Below the pieces are notes generated by a model, which was not told the DNA's origin, did no database searches, and saw only the letters and a list, made by a program, of their open reading frames with translations. From Phoronis australis (lineage: Eukaryota > Phoronida > Phoronidae), in contig NMRA01000881.1 in the NCBI GenBank assembly GCA_002633005.1, positions 1-64,000 of the forward strand: 64,000 bases of DNA. Direction: 5' to 3'. Positions within the stretch are counted from its first letter, which is position 1, and every line of letters begins with the position of its first letter. A program made the position numbers and the translations under genes. This document shows, in pieces, positions 22,405-32,943 of this stretch.

Positions 22405-23273
22405 TGCTTTGTTATGATTTTTATAACAAAATTAAGTTTGATATCGTTCAAGATATAGCTTTCCAGCTGTTTATAGACCCTAATCCTTTCATATCAACTG
22501 TGCTTCATTCAGATATCAAATTGGTTCAAACAGCTTGGTACCTTGCTCCATTATAGCTGTTTTGCACACCAGTAATCGTTTCAACTTAAAGATGTATTTA
22601 CATGCTCCTAACCATGTTAATGTATAGCAGAAACTAAATGACAATGTTGTTTTACCATAATCTATGCTAAATAAAGTGCAATTGTATTCACTGAGAACTT
22701 TTAAATGTGAAAATAAAAAAATCTGCAAATGGGTGACCTTTGTACTAATGACGTACATCGCGGGCTCACATATCCCACATCATGCAGTGTTATTCCCCAG
22801 CACCACGTCACGGTACTTACTGGACACGATTCAATGACAAAAATCGTCCTTAAAAACATCTTGCACTTGCGGCAATACAACCACCCTCCACAACAACCAA
22901 CCAACCAACTTTTGGTTTAGACTGTTATTTCTTTAGTCAAATTGGAGATTATTTATGGGATTTGGAAGAACTGACAGTTCGTTATTGCTTGAGACTAGGC
23001 TCCAGCTTTTAGTTGGCTTGTAACAACGTGTCATTTTAGATGCTGAGCAGGATCCCAAGGAGTAAGGCACAGACAAATTTTACAAACCTTGCACCTGAGT
23101 AACGAACAAGTTGAGACCATGTTTACAGCGGTAAGTGGTCTGAGACATGTTCCCAGCTTGAACGGAACCCAGCTTCAACTAACCGTTATGAACCTCTTAA
23201 GTTGGGTGACAGGATTAGGTGTGCTGGCGGTTAATGCGTAGCACAGCTGTCTTCACGCTATTAGACAGCCAAA
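22405..23273. repeat. 869-bp tandem duplication, copy A
   Basis: Starts near GCTTTGTTATGATTTTTATA and runs to 'TTAGACAGCCAAA', then repeats almost base for base from 23275. By eye only a dozen or so substitutions separate the copies. The reading frames in it (minus strand, 67 and 80 codons) are present in both copies simply because the copies are nearly identical; they do not look like a conserved protein. Confidence 0.9.
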
Positions 23274-23274
23274 N
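23274..23274. other. Single ambiguous base (N) at the duplication junction
   Basis: This is the only N I see in the window. It sits exactly between copy A and copy B of the 869-bp repeat, as expected for a one-base contig join or an unresolved overlap. Confidence 0.95.
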
Positions 23275-24143
23275 GCTTTGTTATGGTTTTTATAACAAAA
23301 TTAAGTTTGATATCGTTCAAGGTATAGCTTTCCAGCTGTTTATAGACCCTAATCCTTTCATATCAACTGTGCTTCATTCAGATATCAAATTGGTTCAAAC
23401 AGCTTGGTACCTTGCGCCATTATAGCTGTTTTGCACACCAGTAATCGTTTCAACTTAAAGATGTATTTACATGCTCCTAACCATGTTAATGTATAGCAGG
23501 AACTAAATGACAATGTTGTTTTACCATAATCTATGCTAAATAAAGTGCAATTGTATTCACTGAGAACTTTTAAATGTGAAAATAAAAAATTTTGCAAATG
23601 GGTGACCTTTGTACTAATGACGTACATCGCGGGCTCACATATCCCGCATCATGCAGTGTTATTCCCCAGCACCACGTCACGGTACTTACTGGACACGATT
23701 CAATGACAAAAATCGTCCTTAAAAACATCTTGCACTTGCGGCAATACAACCACCCTCCACAACAATCAACCAACCAACTTTTGATTTAGACTGTTAGTTC
23801 TTTAGTCAAATTGGAGATTATTTATGGGATTTGGAAGAACTGACAGTTCGTTATTGCTTGAGACTAGGCTCCAGCTTTTAGTTGGCTTGTAACGACGTGT
23901 CATTTTAGATGCTGAGCAGGATCCCAAGGAGTAAGGCACAGACAAATTTTACAAACCTTGCATCTGAGTAACGAACAAGTTGAGACCATGTTTACAGCGG
24001 TAAGTGGTCTGAGACATGTTCCCAGCTTGAACGGAACCCAGCTTCAACTAACCGTTATGAACCTCTTAAGTTGGGTGACAGGATTAGGTGTGCTGGCGGT
24101 TAATGCGTAGCACAGCTGTCTTCACGCTATTAGACAGCCAAAA
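23275..24143. repeat. 869-bp tandem duplication, copy B
   Basis: Aligned to copy A at a constant offset of 869. Differences are scattered single substitutions (for example ATGATTT/ATGGTTT, CTCCATT/CGCCATT, CCCACATC/CCCGCATC), as expected for two alleles or a very young duplication. After the copy the sequence continues into unrelated DNA ('AATGGCACCCATTAGG'). Confidence 0.9.
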
Positions 24144-25189
24144 TGGCACCCATTAGGGTTTAAATTTACCTGCCCCAGTTTTATTAAAAATTTATACGTG
24201 CTCGTTGGCTGGGGGAATTTTAAGTTTGGTGCTGCATGTGAATGCTACGCTTGAGTTTACAATCTATTCTGGTTGCAAGATTGACAATTGTTGACCCATT
24301 GACCACGACATTTTTGTTCAATCGTAGCTTTTCTAAACCTTTACTGCTTGCAAGCGGGAAGTTTGAAACTGAGCAGAAAATCCAGGTACCCTTCTGACAA
24401 TTTCGACTTGTAAAAAATCAGGCTGCTCGACACCCACTTTTCACATGACGGCGACATCCCGTTGCTCCCAACTTGTTCGATTCTATAGCCCAACAACAAG
24501 TTGGGAAGTTTACCCCCGTAGCCAATATCTTACACGACTGATTAACTCCATTCTAGCATTTATGGTTGGAGTGCCTGCGCTCTTTTGTTCGATAATTGCT
24601 CTGATCTCCGATCAGATTGTTTCTTGCATAACTGGGCTGGGCTGATAAAAAATGAAAGTTAAGTTATAACATATTTGAGCTTAAACTAATAGCATTTCTG
24701 AATTCCTCGTCAAATGCTGATCATGTTCCGTTTTTGAATCACCAAAGTCGCCCAACTACAACACAAGTTAAGACAATCTATTCTGTCCAAACGGATTACC
24801 AACGCACTGAGTTTGACCAATGAGCTATAGCTCATTGGTTTGACTGTGTTCATACGCGTTCGGTAATTAGCGTGCAACCACCATACGTTTCCATTGAAGC
24901 CTGGGAGATAATTGGCCTGCTTGTTATCATACGGGACAAAAGACTGAGCTGGGCAGTTAATGAAGAAGCTAGATGTTATCACACGCTCAGAACCCCCGAC
25001 GTCTGGTGAAGTCACTGAACGGGAAAACGTTGTTATTGTGAAAATTGGCATGAAGTCGACGGCTGACGATGATTTTCCGACGACTTCGTCTGCTGTGGCG
25101 CCTCCTAGTGGAAGTCTTTTTGCGTCTACGGCTGTAACTCCTAATCCGTTTGCAGGATCTTTACAAATTTAGTAAGGGTATACAGATGT
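24144..25189. other. Mostly anonymous; contains a perfect 24-bp palindrome
   Basis: A perfect palindrome at 24816-24839 places inverted CCAAT/ATTGG boxes either side of an AGCTATAGCT centre. Frames of 113 codons (-, 24710-25051) and 70 codons (+, 24960-25172) overlap each other; I cannot support either as a gene. Confidence 0.45.
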
Positions 25190-25480
25190 TAACAATGGAG
25201 GACGACGCCTTTCGGACAGATCTGACTACTGGTGTGCCACCTAGTGGCAATTTTATTTTTTTTACGTTCACCTCTGTATATTCAAAGGTCCTCAACGTAT
25301 TTTAGTAAAATTTGGCACACAGGCATCTGTTAATGAGGTGACGCTATCTCTCCGTTTTCAGATGGATTCGACGTACTTTGCGCCACCTAGTGTCCATTTT
25401 TTCTGTTTTCGAGTCTGTTCCGTCAGTGGTAAAAGCTGAAAGCAATACTTTGGAGTCAGTTGTAGCATGATTTGAGTAAG
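25190..25480. repeat. TGCCACC-core repeat, reverse orientation, about two units
   Basis: Read on the minus strand this shows the same order of landmarks as 2.6-3.85 kb: 'GTGTGCCAAATTTTACTAAAA', a 'CAGAGGTGAACGTAAAAA' block and 'TTGCCACTAGGTGGCAC'. The plus strand reads GTGCCACCTAGTGGCAA (25218) and TGCGCCACCTAGTG (25379). Confidence 0.6.
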
Positions 25481-28400
25481 GTTTTGAAGTCTTTGGTCCA
25501 GTATAACGTTCAATCATATTTTTAAGGTTACGTACATCCTGTGGAGCAGACTGTTGGAGCTGCCAAAAATTGCTTTTTCAAGTCCAAAATCAGCAAAAAC
25601 TGTTGAGTGTCAACCAAAGTTTTGTTTGTTGCCATTGGTGGTTTGGTGTTGAGAATAAGCTAACTTAGTTGTCGGCGAGGTTACGTTTCCATAAGTCACG
25701 TGGGCTGTCACCCATTAATGTTCCACAAAGCTGATTGGTAGCCTAGTTCACATAAGACGCCATTAGGCTTAAAAGTGAATATTTGTTTCACATTAGGCTT
25801 GTTTATTCTGACATATATTCCCGGGTGTACATTTAGTCGTGAGGTCTATCACATTTCTTTATGTTCAGCAAGCACTTAAATCCTTGATCTGCACAGTCAC
25901 TGTCCCTGTTGCAAGTTCGTCGAAAATTCACCATTCCGCTTTCCTTAGCAACGAACCTTGAGACACAAACATGAATGATGGTCGTACACGTATATTTCTC
26001 TAAGACGTAATTGGCTGGAACGGATATCTCGATTGATATGCCAGAAACCTTGCTCGAATACCATAATTTTCTCATAAACCATAAGTTTCCAAATGCAGTG
26101 TAAAGAAAGATTTCGTTTGTTGTAACTAGACACGTACTAAATAATGTGAAGTTGGTGCTGAGTCTTGTCACCGGTCAGGCGTAAAGAGAAGGGCGGTTTA
26201 TAAGACGAGAAATTAATTCGTAAGAATTGAATTGTTGTTGATGACAAAAGAACTACAGTTCGTAAGAAAACAATATAGTAGTGAAACGGCCGCTGTTCAT
26301 ATGAGAAAGACCGTGTAGGCCTTGAGAGAGTTAAGTTGTCTATCACTCGCCCGAGTTCGAGTATCACAGCGTTTGCAAAAAGAGGGTACACCTGAATTTC
26401 CAATACCCAAGTCGAAAATCACGCGATCCGCAACATTTCAGCAGATATAATGTTGACTTTATTTTATTTATTTTTTGCTGTAAATAAGTTTATTTGCAGA
26501 AACAGAAAATTAACAATGGAATACAATAAAAAGGAAAACAAACAAACAAAAACACATTCACTCTCGCATTTACACATTTTATTTTTAATTAACAAAGGAC
26601 AGACAAGACTGGTGAACTTATAGGGCTGCTACAAACCTTGCTCTGGTGTGAGAATGCTCTTCCAAAGCAATGCGATCACTAGTTCATAGGATGAAACTAA
26701 CGGGTCATAACAGCCCGGTCTCGGTCTCAAATTGCTCTTCATTCGTGTGTTGCAAGATGAGGCCAAGTGGGCTGTATCAAAAGTTGCTTTTCCAATAGAG
26801 GGCACACCTTTACTGACCTACACTGTTCACAAACGAAACCACTGAAAATCCACAACTGAAACCACACGGTGAGCCAATTTGGCGTAAAGCGTGACATCAG
26901 TGACCTCAGCTGACTTGTGCCCTGCTACTGAGAAGGACGATGTTGATTAACTCAATGATCATTCATTTTGTCCCAGTGGAGACGACCTTTTATATGCCGT
27001 CAAGCTTGGTTAGCAGTGTTTTATTCAATAGCCTACTTATAAGTAACAGATTAATGAAGTAAATTGTCGAGCTACTGATCAAGTATGTGCAGCCGACAAA
27101 CTACCCCGTTATAAGTGCTAGGATAAATTCGCCGCCAGTAGTGCAAATCGACCAAAACTTTCAATAAAAAACACGTAGTATGTATTAAATCAATAGGTAG
27201 CCCCCATGAAGTTGGCCAAATGGCGGAATGTCAGGTGCGTAAATGTTTTAGGCATTAGGTAATTAAGGTTACCTGTCTGAAAAAAATTATTAGGGGATAC
27301 TGAGAACACTGAAGTGAACTGGACCTTATGCTTTCTTTTTTGTCTATTGAGTCGTTAAAAGTAGCCCAGTTTTGTTTATCTCAATTGCCGCCTCCAATAG
27401 AGGAGTTTCCAGAATCATCCAATCAGCTTCAGATTTCATGAATGTTTCGAGGCCACTTCCAGTGAATAGCTGAAAAATTAAGTCACGAATCTCCATCAAA
27501 TTTGCAGAACATGAAAGCGGAAACCTATTGATTTTGGTGAATCGCGATAGGAGTAGATATATTTTTTAATTTTTGGGTTCACGCTATGTTCCATCTCCTT
27601 GACCATTGCTCAACCACTAAAAATCTGCTCACTACATTATCTCCATATATGAATATCTCATTCACTTTTATGTGACGTCACGAATAATAACTGAAATAAG
27701 ACTATTCGTACATAATAAATTATTCTAAGTTTTCCGATTGTGATTGGATTAGCTATATAATGTTAGTACTGCCGGGATAGCACATGACCCTTGTTATACT
27801 ATTTCGCCCATGATATCCTTATGAGAAACCTAGTGTTGTCTTACGTAAATATATTTCATAAGGAAGTAGTGGAGAATCTTGAGGTCGCAAGTCGAGTTAC
27901 AGATTGAAGTCCCAAACGGCTGTACATTATCCATAATGCCTTAGTTCAGCCAAGGGTGGCGCTGTACAGTTTGCAAGTAGATTCAATGAATCTATTTTTT
28001 GTGCTTGCAAAGAGGTTGTGAATAAGAAAAGTCCACTAGTTCGGCTGTAGGCGTCTTTTTTTCGAAAAGGTGGTTCCTTAGAGCAGTGCTGCATTGAAGT
28101 TCTGCGACTGAGGAATCTGTTACGATTTCAAGTAGCCCTAAAAAATCCAAAATTGGCGAAAAATGGGATTAGATGGGATCTCTTGGTTTCACTGCGTTGA
28201 CGTTTCCAGCTCTATGTGTGGAACGTAAGTCAGCTCTGTATGAATCATTAAGATAAGGTAAGACCCAGCGACCAGCTTCACATTGACTTGACAGTTTATT
28301 TTAATTTATGTGAATTTAGTTTTTGACGTTTATTTAGCACTGAGCAAACCACAACTCGGGGTCAGACTCAGTCAAATTTCAACACCTTTTTGAGAAATTA

Positions 28401-28669
28401 TTGTTCAGTTAAAAATAAAAAGCAAAGTTGAATTGACAAAATATTGTCCTTTTGACCTTCTTATGCAGTAATGTAAACCACAAATAAAAAACAAAACAAA
28501 TTTTGTAAGCAATTTTCTTGTACGTTGTCACTGTATTCTTTGAGCTTTGGCTTTCACCAAGAAACGAAAATTCCATTGTTTCACCGGCTGATTTCTGTTC
28601 TCTTACACGGTCGCATTAGGCCGCAAAACAGTTGTCAATTTTAAAGTTTAGACTTATACTAAACATGGA
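25481..28669. other. Three kilobases with no supportable gene
   Basis: Short overlapping minus-strand frames at 25.8-26.4 kb do not look like protein. A T-rich run near 26458-26478 and A-rich runs near 26490-26560 are unremarkable. A lone GGTGGCGCTGTACAG is at 27955. No other repeat is recognised. Confidence 0.45.
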
Positions 28670-28905
28670 GGAGGCAGTGCGGCTTATTGTGATAGGTGCC
28701 CGCGTTCTTTACTCGAGGTCGCGGGTTCGAGTTCCACTGGGTCACACTGCTAAAGTCTTGAGTCAGGTTTCTAGTTCCTCAGCACGGTTTTAACTATATA
28801 TTAATCAGGCACAAAAACGGTTCCAGGTGATCACTGCAATGGGCCCACATGCGCTGCCTGCGCACGTCTGGTACAACGTGTATCAGACCGTCTGCAATTA
28901 TTTTG
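28670..28905 (+). mobile_element. tRNA-derived SINE (head plus body)
   Basis: 28676-28746 resembles a tRNA gene. An A-box-like stretch (GTGCGGCTTATTGTGATAGG) is followed about 35 bp later by a B box, GGTTCGAGTTCC (28724-28735), matching the GGTTCRANNCC consensus. The 'GGTGCCCGC...GGTCGCGGGTTCGA' arrangement is typical of invertebrate SINE heads. A tRNA fold is imperfect (the acceptor stem is not convincing), so a SINE is favoured over a functional tRNA. The 3' end is uncertain and no clean A-tail or target duplication is evident. Confidence 0.55.
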
Positions 28906-30470
28906 TTATACTAAACAAGTGTACACTGGTTTGAAAAACCTCAGAACTCTTTGCAATTGTAGATCTAACATTCTAACGGTCCAGTTTTAATGGAGGTAGG
29001 CCCTCAAGAGAAACTTTACTACAGATGAAGAGCAACTCACGTTTAGATCCACGCCATCAAGAGAATCAAGTGAAGTCAATAACACCCGTCAATTCATAAC
29101 AGAAAAAAATAAAATAACATGGGAATAATAAACGGTTATCTGTTGTAACACCTTAACGGGCCGGTGTTCCGACTATCGGTACAAAACTGAAGGGCCCCCT
29201 ATACGGAGCCAACAGACTACCATGACGAAATGAATCTCTTCAATTCCACCTGGCAAACTACAGTAGGTCGCAAGCTGGTTGCATAGAGATCAGTAGATTG
29301 GTGCATCCGTTGTTCACTTGTTGTAATAAAGATAATGAAACCCATTTATTAGTAACCGCCCAAGGTACGATAACCATGCGATCTTATTGTTATATCCAAC
29401 AAAGGTGGAACAAAGGAAAACAATGCTAGCGTCTCATAGGTCATAACTATGCAACGTGCTTACGCCCGTCGCATGGAAGTTGCAAGTTAAACAATAATGC
29501 CTTGCGAGCACCATACGACGTCATTTGACATGCATTATCTTCACATATACCTGCGTCATGACTAACAGCAGTAGTAGACCTAATTGATCTTGGTCAGTAG
29601 CTGTGGTTCTGTTGCTGTTGACTATATACTTCAGTGCAACAACGGCTTTGAGAAGAAAGTATTTTCGAAAAGTGTTAGACGGACTCTAGCATCAAATATC
29701 GTCGTAGTAAATCAAACCTTTACTGCGAACCTGCTGTTGTTGCAGAGAGCGCAGAGCCTCGATGTTTTCTTTATCTTAAACGTGGTGATAAGCAAAGGGT
29801 AGTGCTTAAATTACCACACCATGCGCAATTTACACACTTCACAATAAACTGACACAAGTAATAATTAATTTTGTACGTCATTTACCTAAGATAAATATGG
29901 TGAAGTCGAAATGTCCCGATATGCGCATGATATGCGTCAGGTTCTTTGCGTTCATGGTCTTCGGTTTGACCGCATCGTGTTACTAAAGACCACCGCCAAG
30001 AACTGTTATTTACAATGGCTCTTTCGTTTTTTATCTTTTTAATTACCATGGTAAGTTGTGCTACAATTCAGGCTTGCATGATTGTTCTCCGTTCTCTGCT
30101 CCGCCTGGGAACACTTGGCCTATGAATTGTAACACCAAACCATTGCCTTTGTTTTTGTTTGTTCTCAGGTAGTTATCAGTCTTCTTAAGCACATTTCGAC
30201 GGCTTCGATTTTACCAATGCACGTAATTGGCTCTAGCCAACAACATATAAATGTCGGAAAGCAACGTGCATCTTAGGCCAAACGCAGAGTCATTATGCAA
30301 TATGAGTGACACGAATCTCATAAGCTTCGTACCCTTTCAGACGCCAGGAATATGTGGTACACCTAATTTTTATATGTTTGCATTTAATTGGAGTTAAAAC
30401 CCAAATCTGAATGATATGTAGATTAATTTTTCAATAACATCATGTATATGTTTCATCGAGTTACTTGACT
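28906..30470. other. Anonymous sequence holding one dispersed repeat
   Basis: Apart from the ~178-bp repeat at 29356-29534, annotated separately, I see no gene, RNA or element. Confidence 0.4.
29356..29534 (+). repeat. Dispersed ~178-bp repeat, copy 1
   Basis: Matches 47899-48072 in the same orientation. Shared landmarks in order are CGCCCAAGGTA, TTGTTATATCCAACAAA, GGAAAACAATG, 'TAGCGTC.CATAG', CGACGTGCTTA, CGTCGCATGGA, GCAAGTTAAAC and CCATACGACGTCATTTG. This is a non-coding repeat of unknown type. Confidence 0.75.
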
Positions 30471-30790
30471 TAAGCCTCTCAACACCATGGGCATCCGTAA
30501 CTGCTCGCTGTCTGGTCCGACTGTTACTTATCATAGGAATCTCTATCCACAGCACGTTAATAGAGAGGCGTTCTGATGGCACATTTCTTCAACAGTCCTG
30601 AACAAGAATGTCTCGCCTCTCTGTCTTCCTTGGGGCTTCCAGTCAAAGGCAACTTTAGTGGTAATTGTGTTTTGCTTTCTTAGTGTGTGGAAGATCCACC
30701 TACACACCCTGTCCTTAATCTGAACCTGTGCTGTCTCTTGTCTGACTCTTCCCCGTGATTTGCAGGATTTATCACAGTCATCCATTTAGG
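30470..30790 (-). pseudogene. LINE reverse-transcriptase C-terminal tail, degenerate
   Basis: The minus-strand frame between 30785 and 30543 contains 'RVCRWIFHTLRKQNTITTK' followed by 'AFDWKPQGRQRGE' and 'RTVEEM'. This matches the widely seen C-terminal signature of invertebrate non-LTR retrotransposons (RxWxWIGHTLRK, then ALxWxPQGxRxRGRP, then WRRTVEEE). The signature is the poorly understood tail after the RT domain. Further on, in another frame, 'DRDSY' resembles the usual 'DRxxWR' close. Several substitutions (GH to FH, loss of the RP of RGRP) and a frameshift show it is dead. No RT catalytic motifs are present, so this is a 5'-truncated copy. Confidence 0.6.
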
Positions 30791-32090
30791 AACACTTGGG
30801 TCTTGTTGACAATGGATTTAGTGAATTACTAGGTCTCAGATCCACAAAGCATTACAGCCTTGAAATTTAAGTTGAAGATTTCAGTTTTCAACAGCAGTTT
30901 TGGAATTGAAACAGTAATTGTTCATGAGTTTAACGGGACACCATTAATACAATACGAGGGTTGATGTTTTCCTTTGTTCTTCATTTATTCCAATCTCTTT
31001 TCTTACATCAGAGAGCCTCTGCGGTTGGCCCACTCCCTGGCACGCCAGATATCGGTCCGGATGCATGAAGGGCTACATAAAGTAGGGTTTTTGCGATTTT
31101 AAAGTAAAAATTTAAAGTCACATAAAAAGAAAAAGGGGATGATGTTTCAGAGAACTATAAGTTTTTACAGTGTTTTTAATATCTCACCTTGAACGCCTGA
31201 AAAAATTCACGAGTGAACGCTCGTCATACTTTTACTTCTGTGACTCCTTTCATGAAAAGTGACTTACGACTTTTGAAGACCAAGCAGTTGTCTAAGTTAA
31301 GATCGAAGATCGGACTAAGACAAGACAGAAGACGATTATTCAGAAAAGGTCGTTTCAAGAACACAGAAATTAAGTCGCAGCTTTGATATATTTCAGCATA
31401 AAAACTATACTTTTGCTACCTTTTGCAAATTCAAAAAACTAAGCAAGGTGGTGTGTGAAATATAAAAATAATCTAGGTTTTGAAACTCTAACTGGGGATT
31501 TATTTACAATATTTTTAATACAAATGGGGTCCCGTTTAGGTGAAAGGACCCTGGTGTGGCTGAAAATATCATTTTTCATGTGCAGTTAAGTCGCACTGCA
31601 TTGTCCGGCAAAGCATAGTAGACTCCTAGTGAGAACAGCAGCAGCAGCTTGTCTCTACGAGCCTGTGGTGCTCTACAGGTTCGCGAAGCGGAAGCAGACG
31701 ATTTTCAATTTAACGATGCTTAGGGACATTAGAATACACAAAACGTACCGAGAGTGGTGTGCATGAAATGATTCCGCGTATCGACCTCGACCTTGGGTCA
31801 CGGTCGATACGCAGAATAATGTCATGTATTTATCCCATACGCATCGTTTGCTTTCTTTCGGCATTTTATATATACTTCAGCCAGACTGTTTACGTACCGA
31901 ATCGCAACCTGTTGTGTATGTACGTGCGCGTTATGCTGCTAACTTACTATAGTAAAAGAAAACAGTATTAAATGTAAAGCTTTATTACTTGAAATTGATA
32001 GAAAAGTGTGAAAACGACAGTTGTCGTGCATTGAACTTGTATCATATTTCGAAAAAATAACAAGAATATTTATAACATTGTAAAATCCTC
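30791..32090. other. No recognisable gene
   Basis: Anonymous A/T-rich sequence. The short overlapping frames near 31.7-31.97 kb are not protein-like. Confidence 0.4.
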
Positions 32091-32118
32091 ATCATGCACT
32101 CATTCATGAAACTAAGTC

Positions 32119-32225
32119 ATTGACCGGAGCGCGTAACCTACACATCGTCTGTTTTCACGAAGATGTTAAAATCGCCACTGTTGATGACAGCTCCGGCGAA
32201 TATGCCTGTTGTAGCGTTGTTGCAG
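32119..32225 (+). CDS. Possible exon encoding the end of an Ig-like domain
   Basis: The frame reads LTGARNLHIV, then 'VKIATVDDSSGEYACCSVVAG', and closes at CAG|GTACGT (donor at 32226), a strong 5' splice-site match. 'DDSSGEYAC' resembles the DxGxYxC motif around the second cysteine of Ig-superfamily domains, with one extra serine that shifts the aspartate by one position. A possible acceptor (CTAAG) precedes 32119 but has a weak pyrimidine tract, and the frame is closed upstream near 32080. The exon stops 20 bp before the left end of the 32.2-36.3 kb transposon, so that element may sit in the following intron. No partner exons were identified, so this could be an isolated relic. Confidence 0.3.
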
Positions 32226-32245
32226 GTACGTTGTTGCACTTCTAC

Positions 32246-32430
32246 TAGTCTAGTCGAAAAATGGCCCCCCGTGCACCCCCCCAGTGCACCCCCCGGACTT
32301 CAACTTCAAGCTGCATTTATATGAAGAAAATTATGTGTGAAAACGGAAAAATGATGTTAACAAGCCGAAACAATGTCCCACGCATACCTTTTACGCAACT
32401 TAGTACCACCATTACCGATGTTGCTATATT
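32246..32430 (+). repeat. Left TIR of the 4.05-kb element
   Basis: The inverted partner is 36105-36299. It contains a C-rich block where GTGCACCCC is repeated, not seen in the right arm. Confidence 0.75.
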
Positions 32431-32943
32431 TCGCCATATCTCCCCGACGATTTCATATATTGAAAAAAACTAAATGTCTGGGCATATGTTTTGTGGGTCA
32501 AACATTACATTAGAACTACAAGTATGTGATAAAAGTTATCTTACATGTACAAAACACTCAACATATGGAACAGAAATGTTGTGTGGAGCATGATAATCCG
32601 CTATTTTTATCCAAATTTAGGACTTTGATGTTGACGGCATAAATGAAACCAAACTGTGACGTCATATTAAGGTTGCAGCCTGACGAAAATATATTTTAGG
32701 TTCAATAAATGAAACAATGTTTCTCATCTTTCAAAAAGAGGAACATTATTTCTAAGACAGTCACATGATAACACACCAATGCTTTAAAACAGCTTTTGAC
32801 GTAAAAAACGTCTTGAATACAAACTAACATAAAAACATACATACCGGTTGTTGACATGTCAGTCAGAGCGAATCCAGTGTGGAGGACTGGGAAATTGGAC
32901 TGCAATCGAAATTAAGGCAGCTATCTAGGAAGATGTAAAAATC

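Noticed and set aside
22516-22758. Apparent pair of conserved ORFs (also at 23385-23627)
   Set aside because: Identity comes from the 869-bp near-identical duplication, not from protein conservation.
24710-25051. 113-codon minus-strand ORF with ATG start
   Set aside because: It overlaps an equally plausible plus-strand frame and contains the palindrome at 24816; no motif or splice signal favours either.
28676-28746. Functional tRNA gene
   Set aside because: The B box is good, but the acceptor stem does not pair convincingly and SINE-like sequence follows; a SINE head is more likely.
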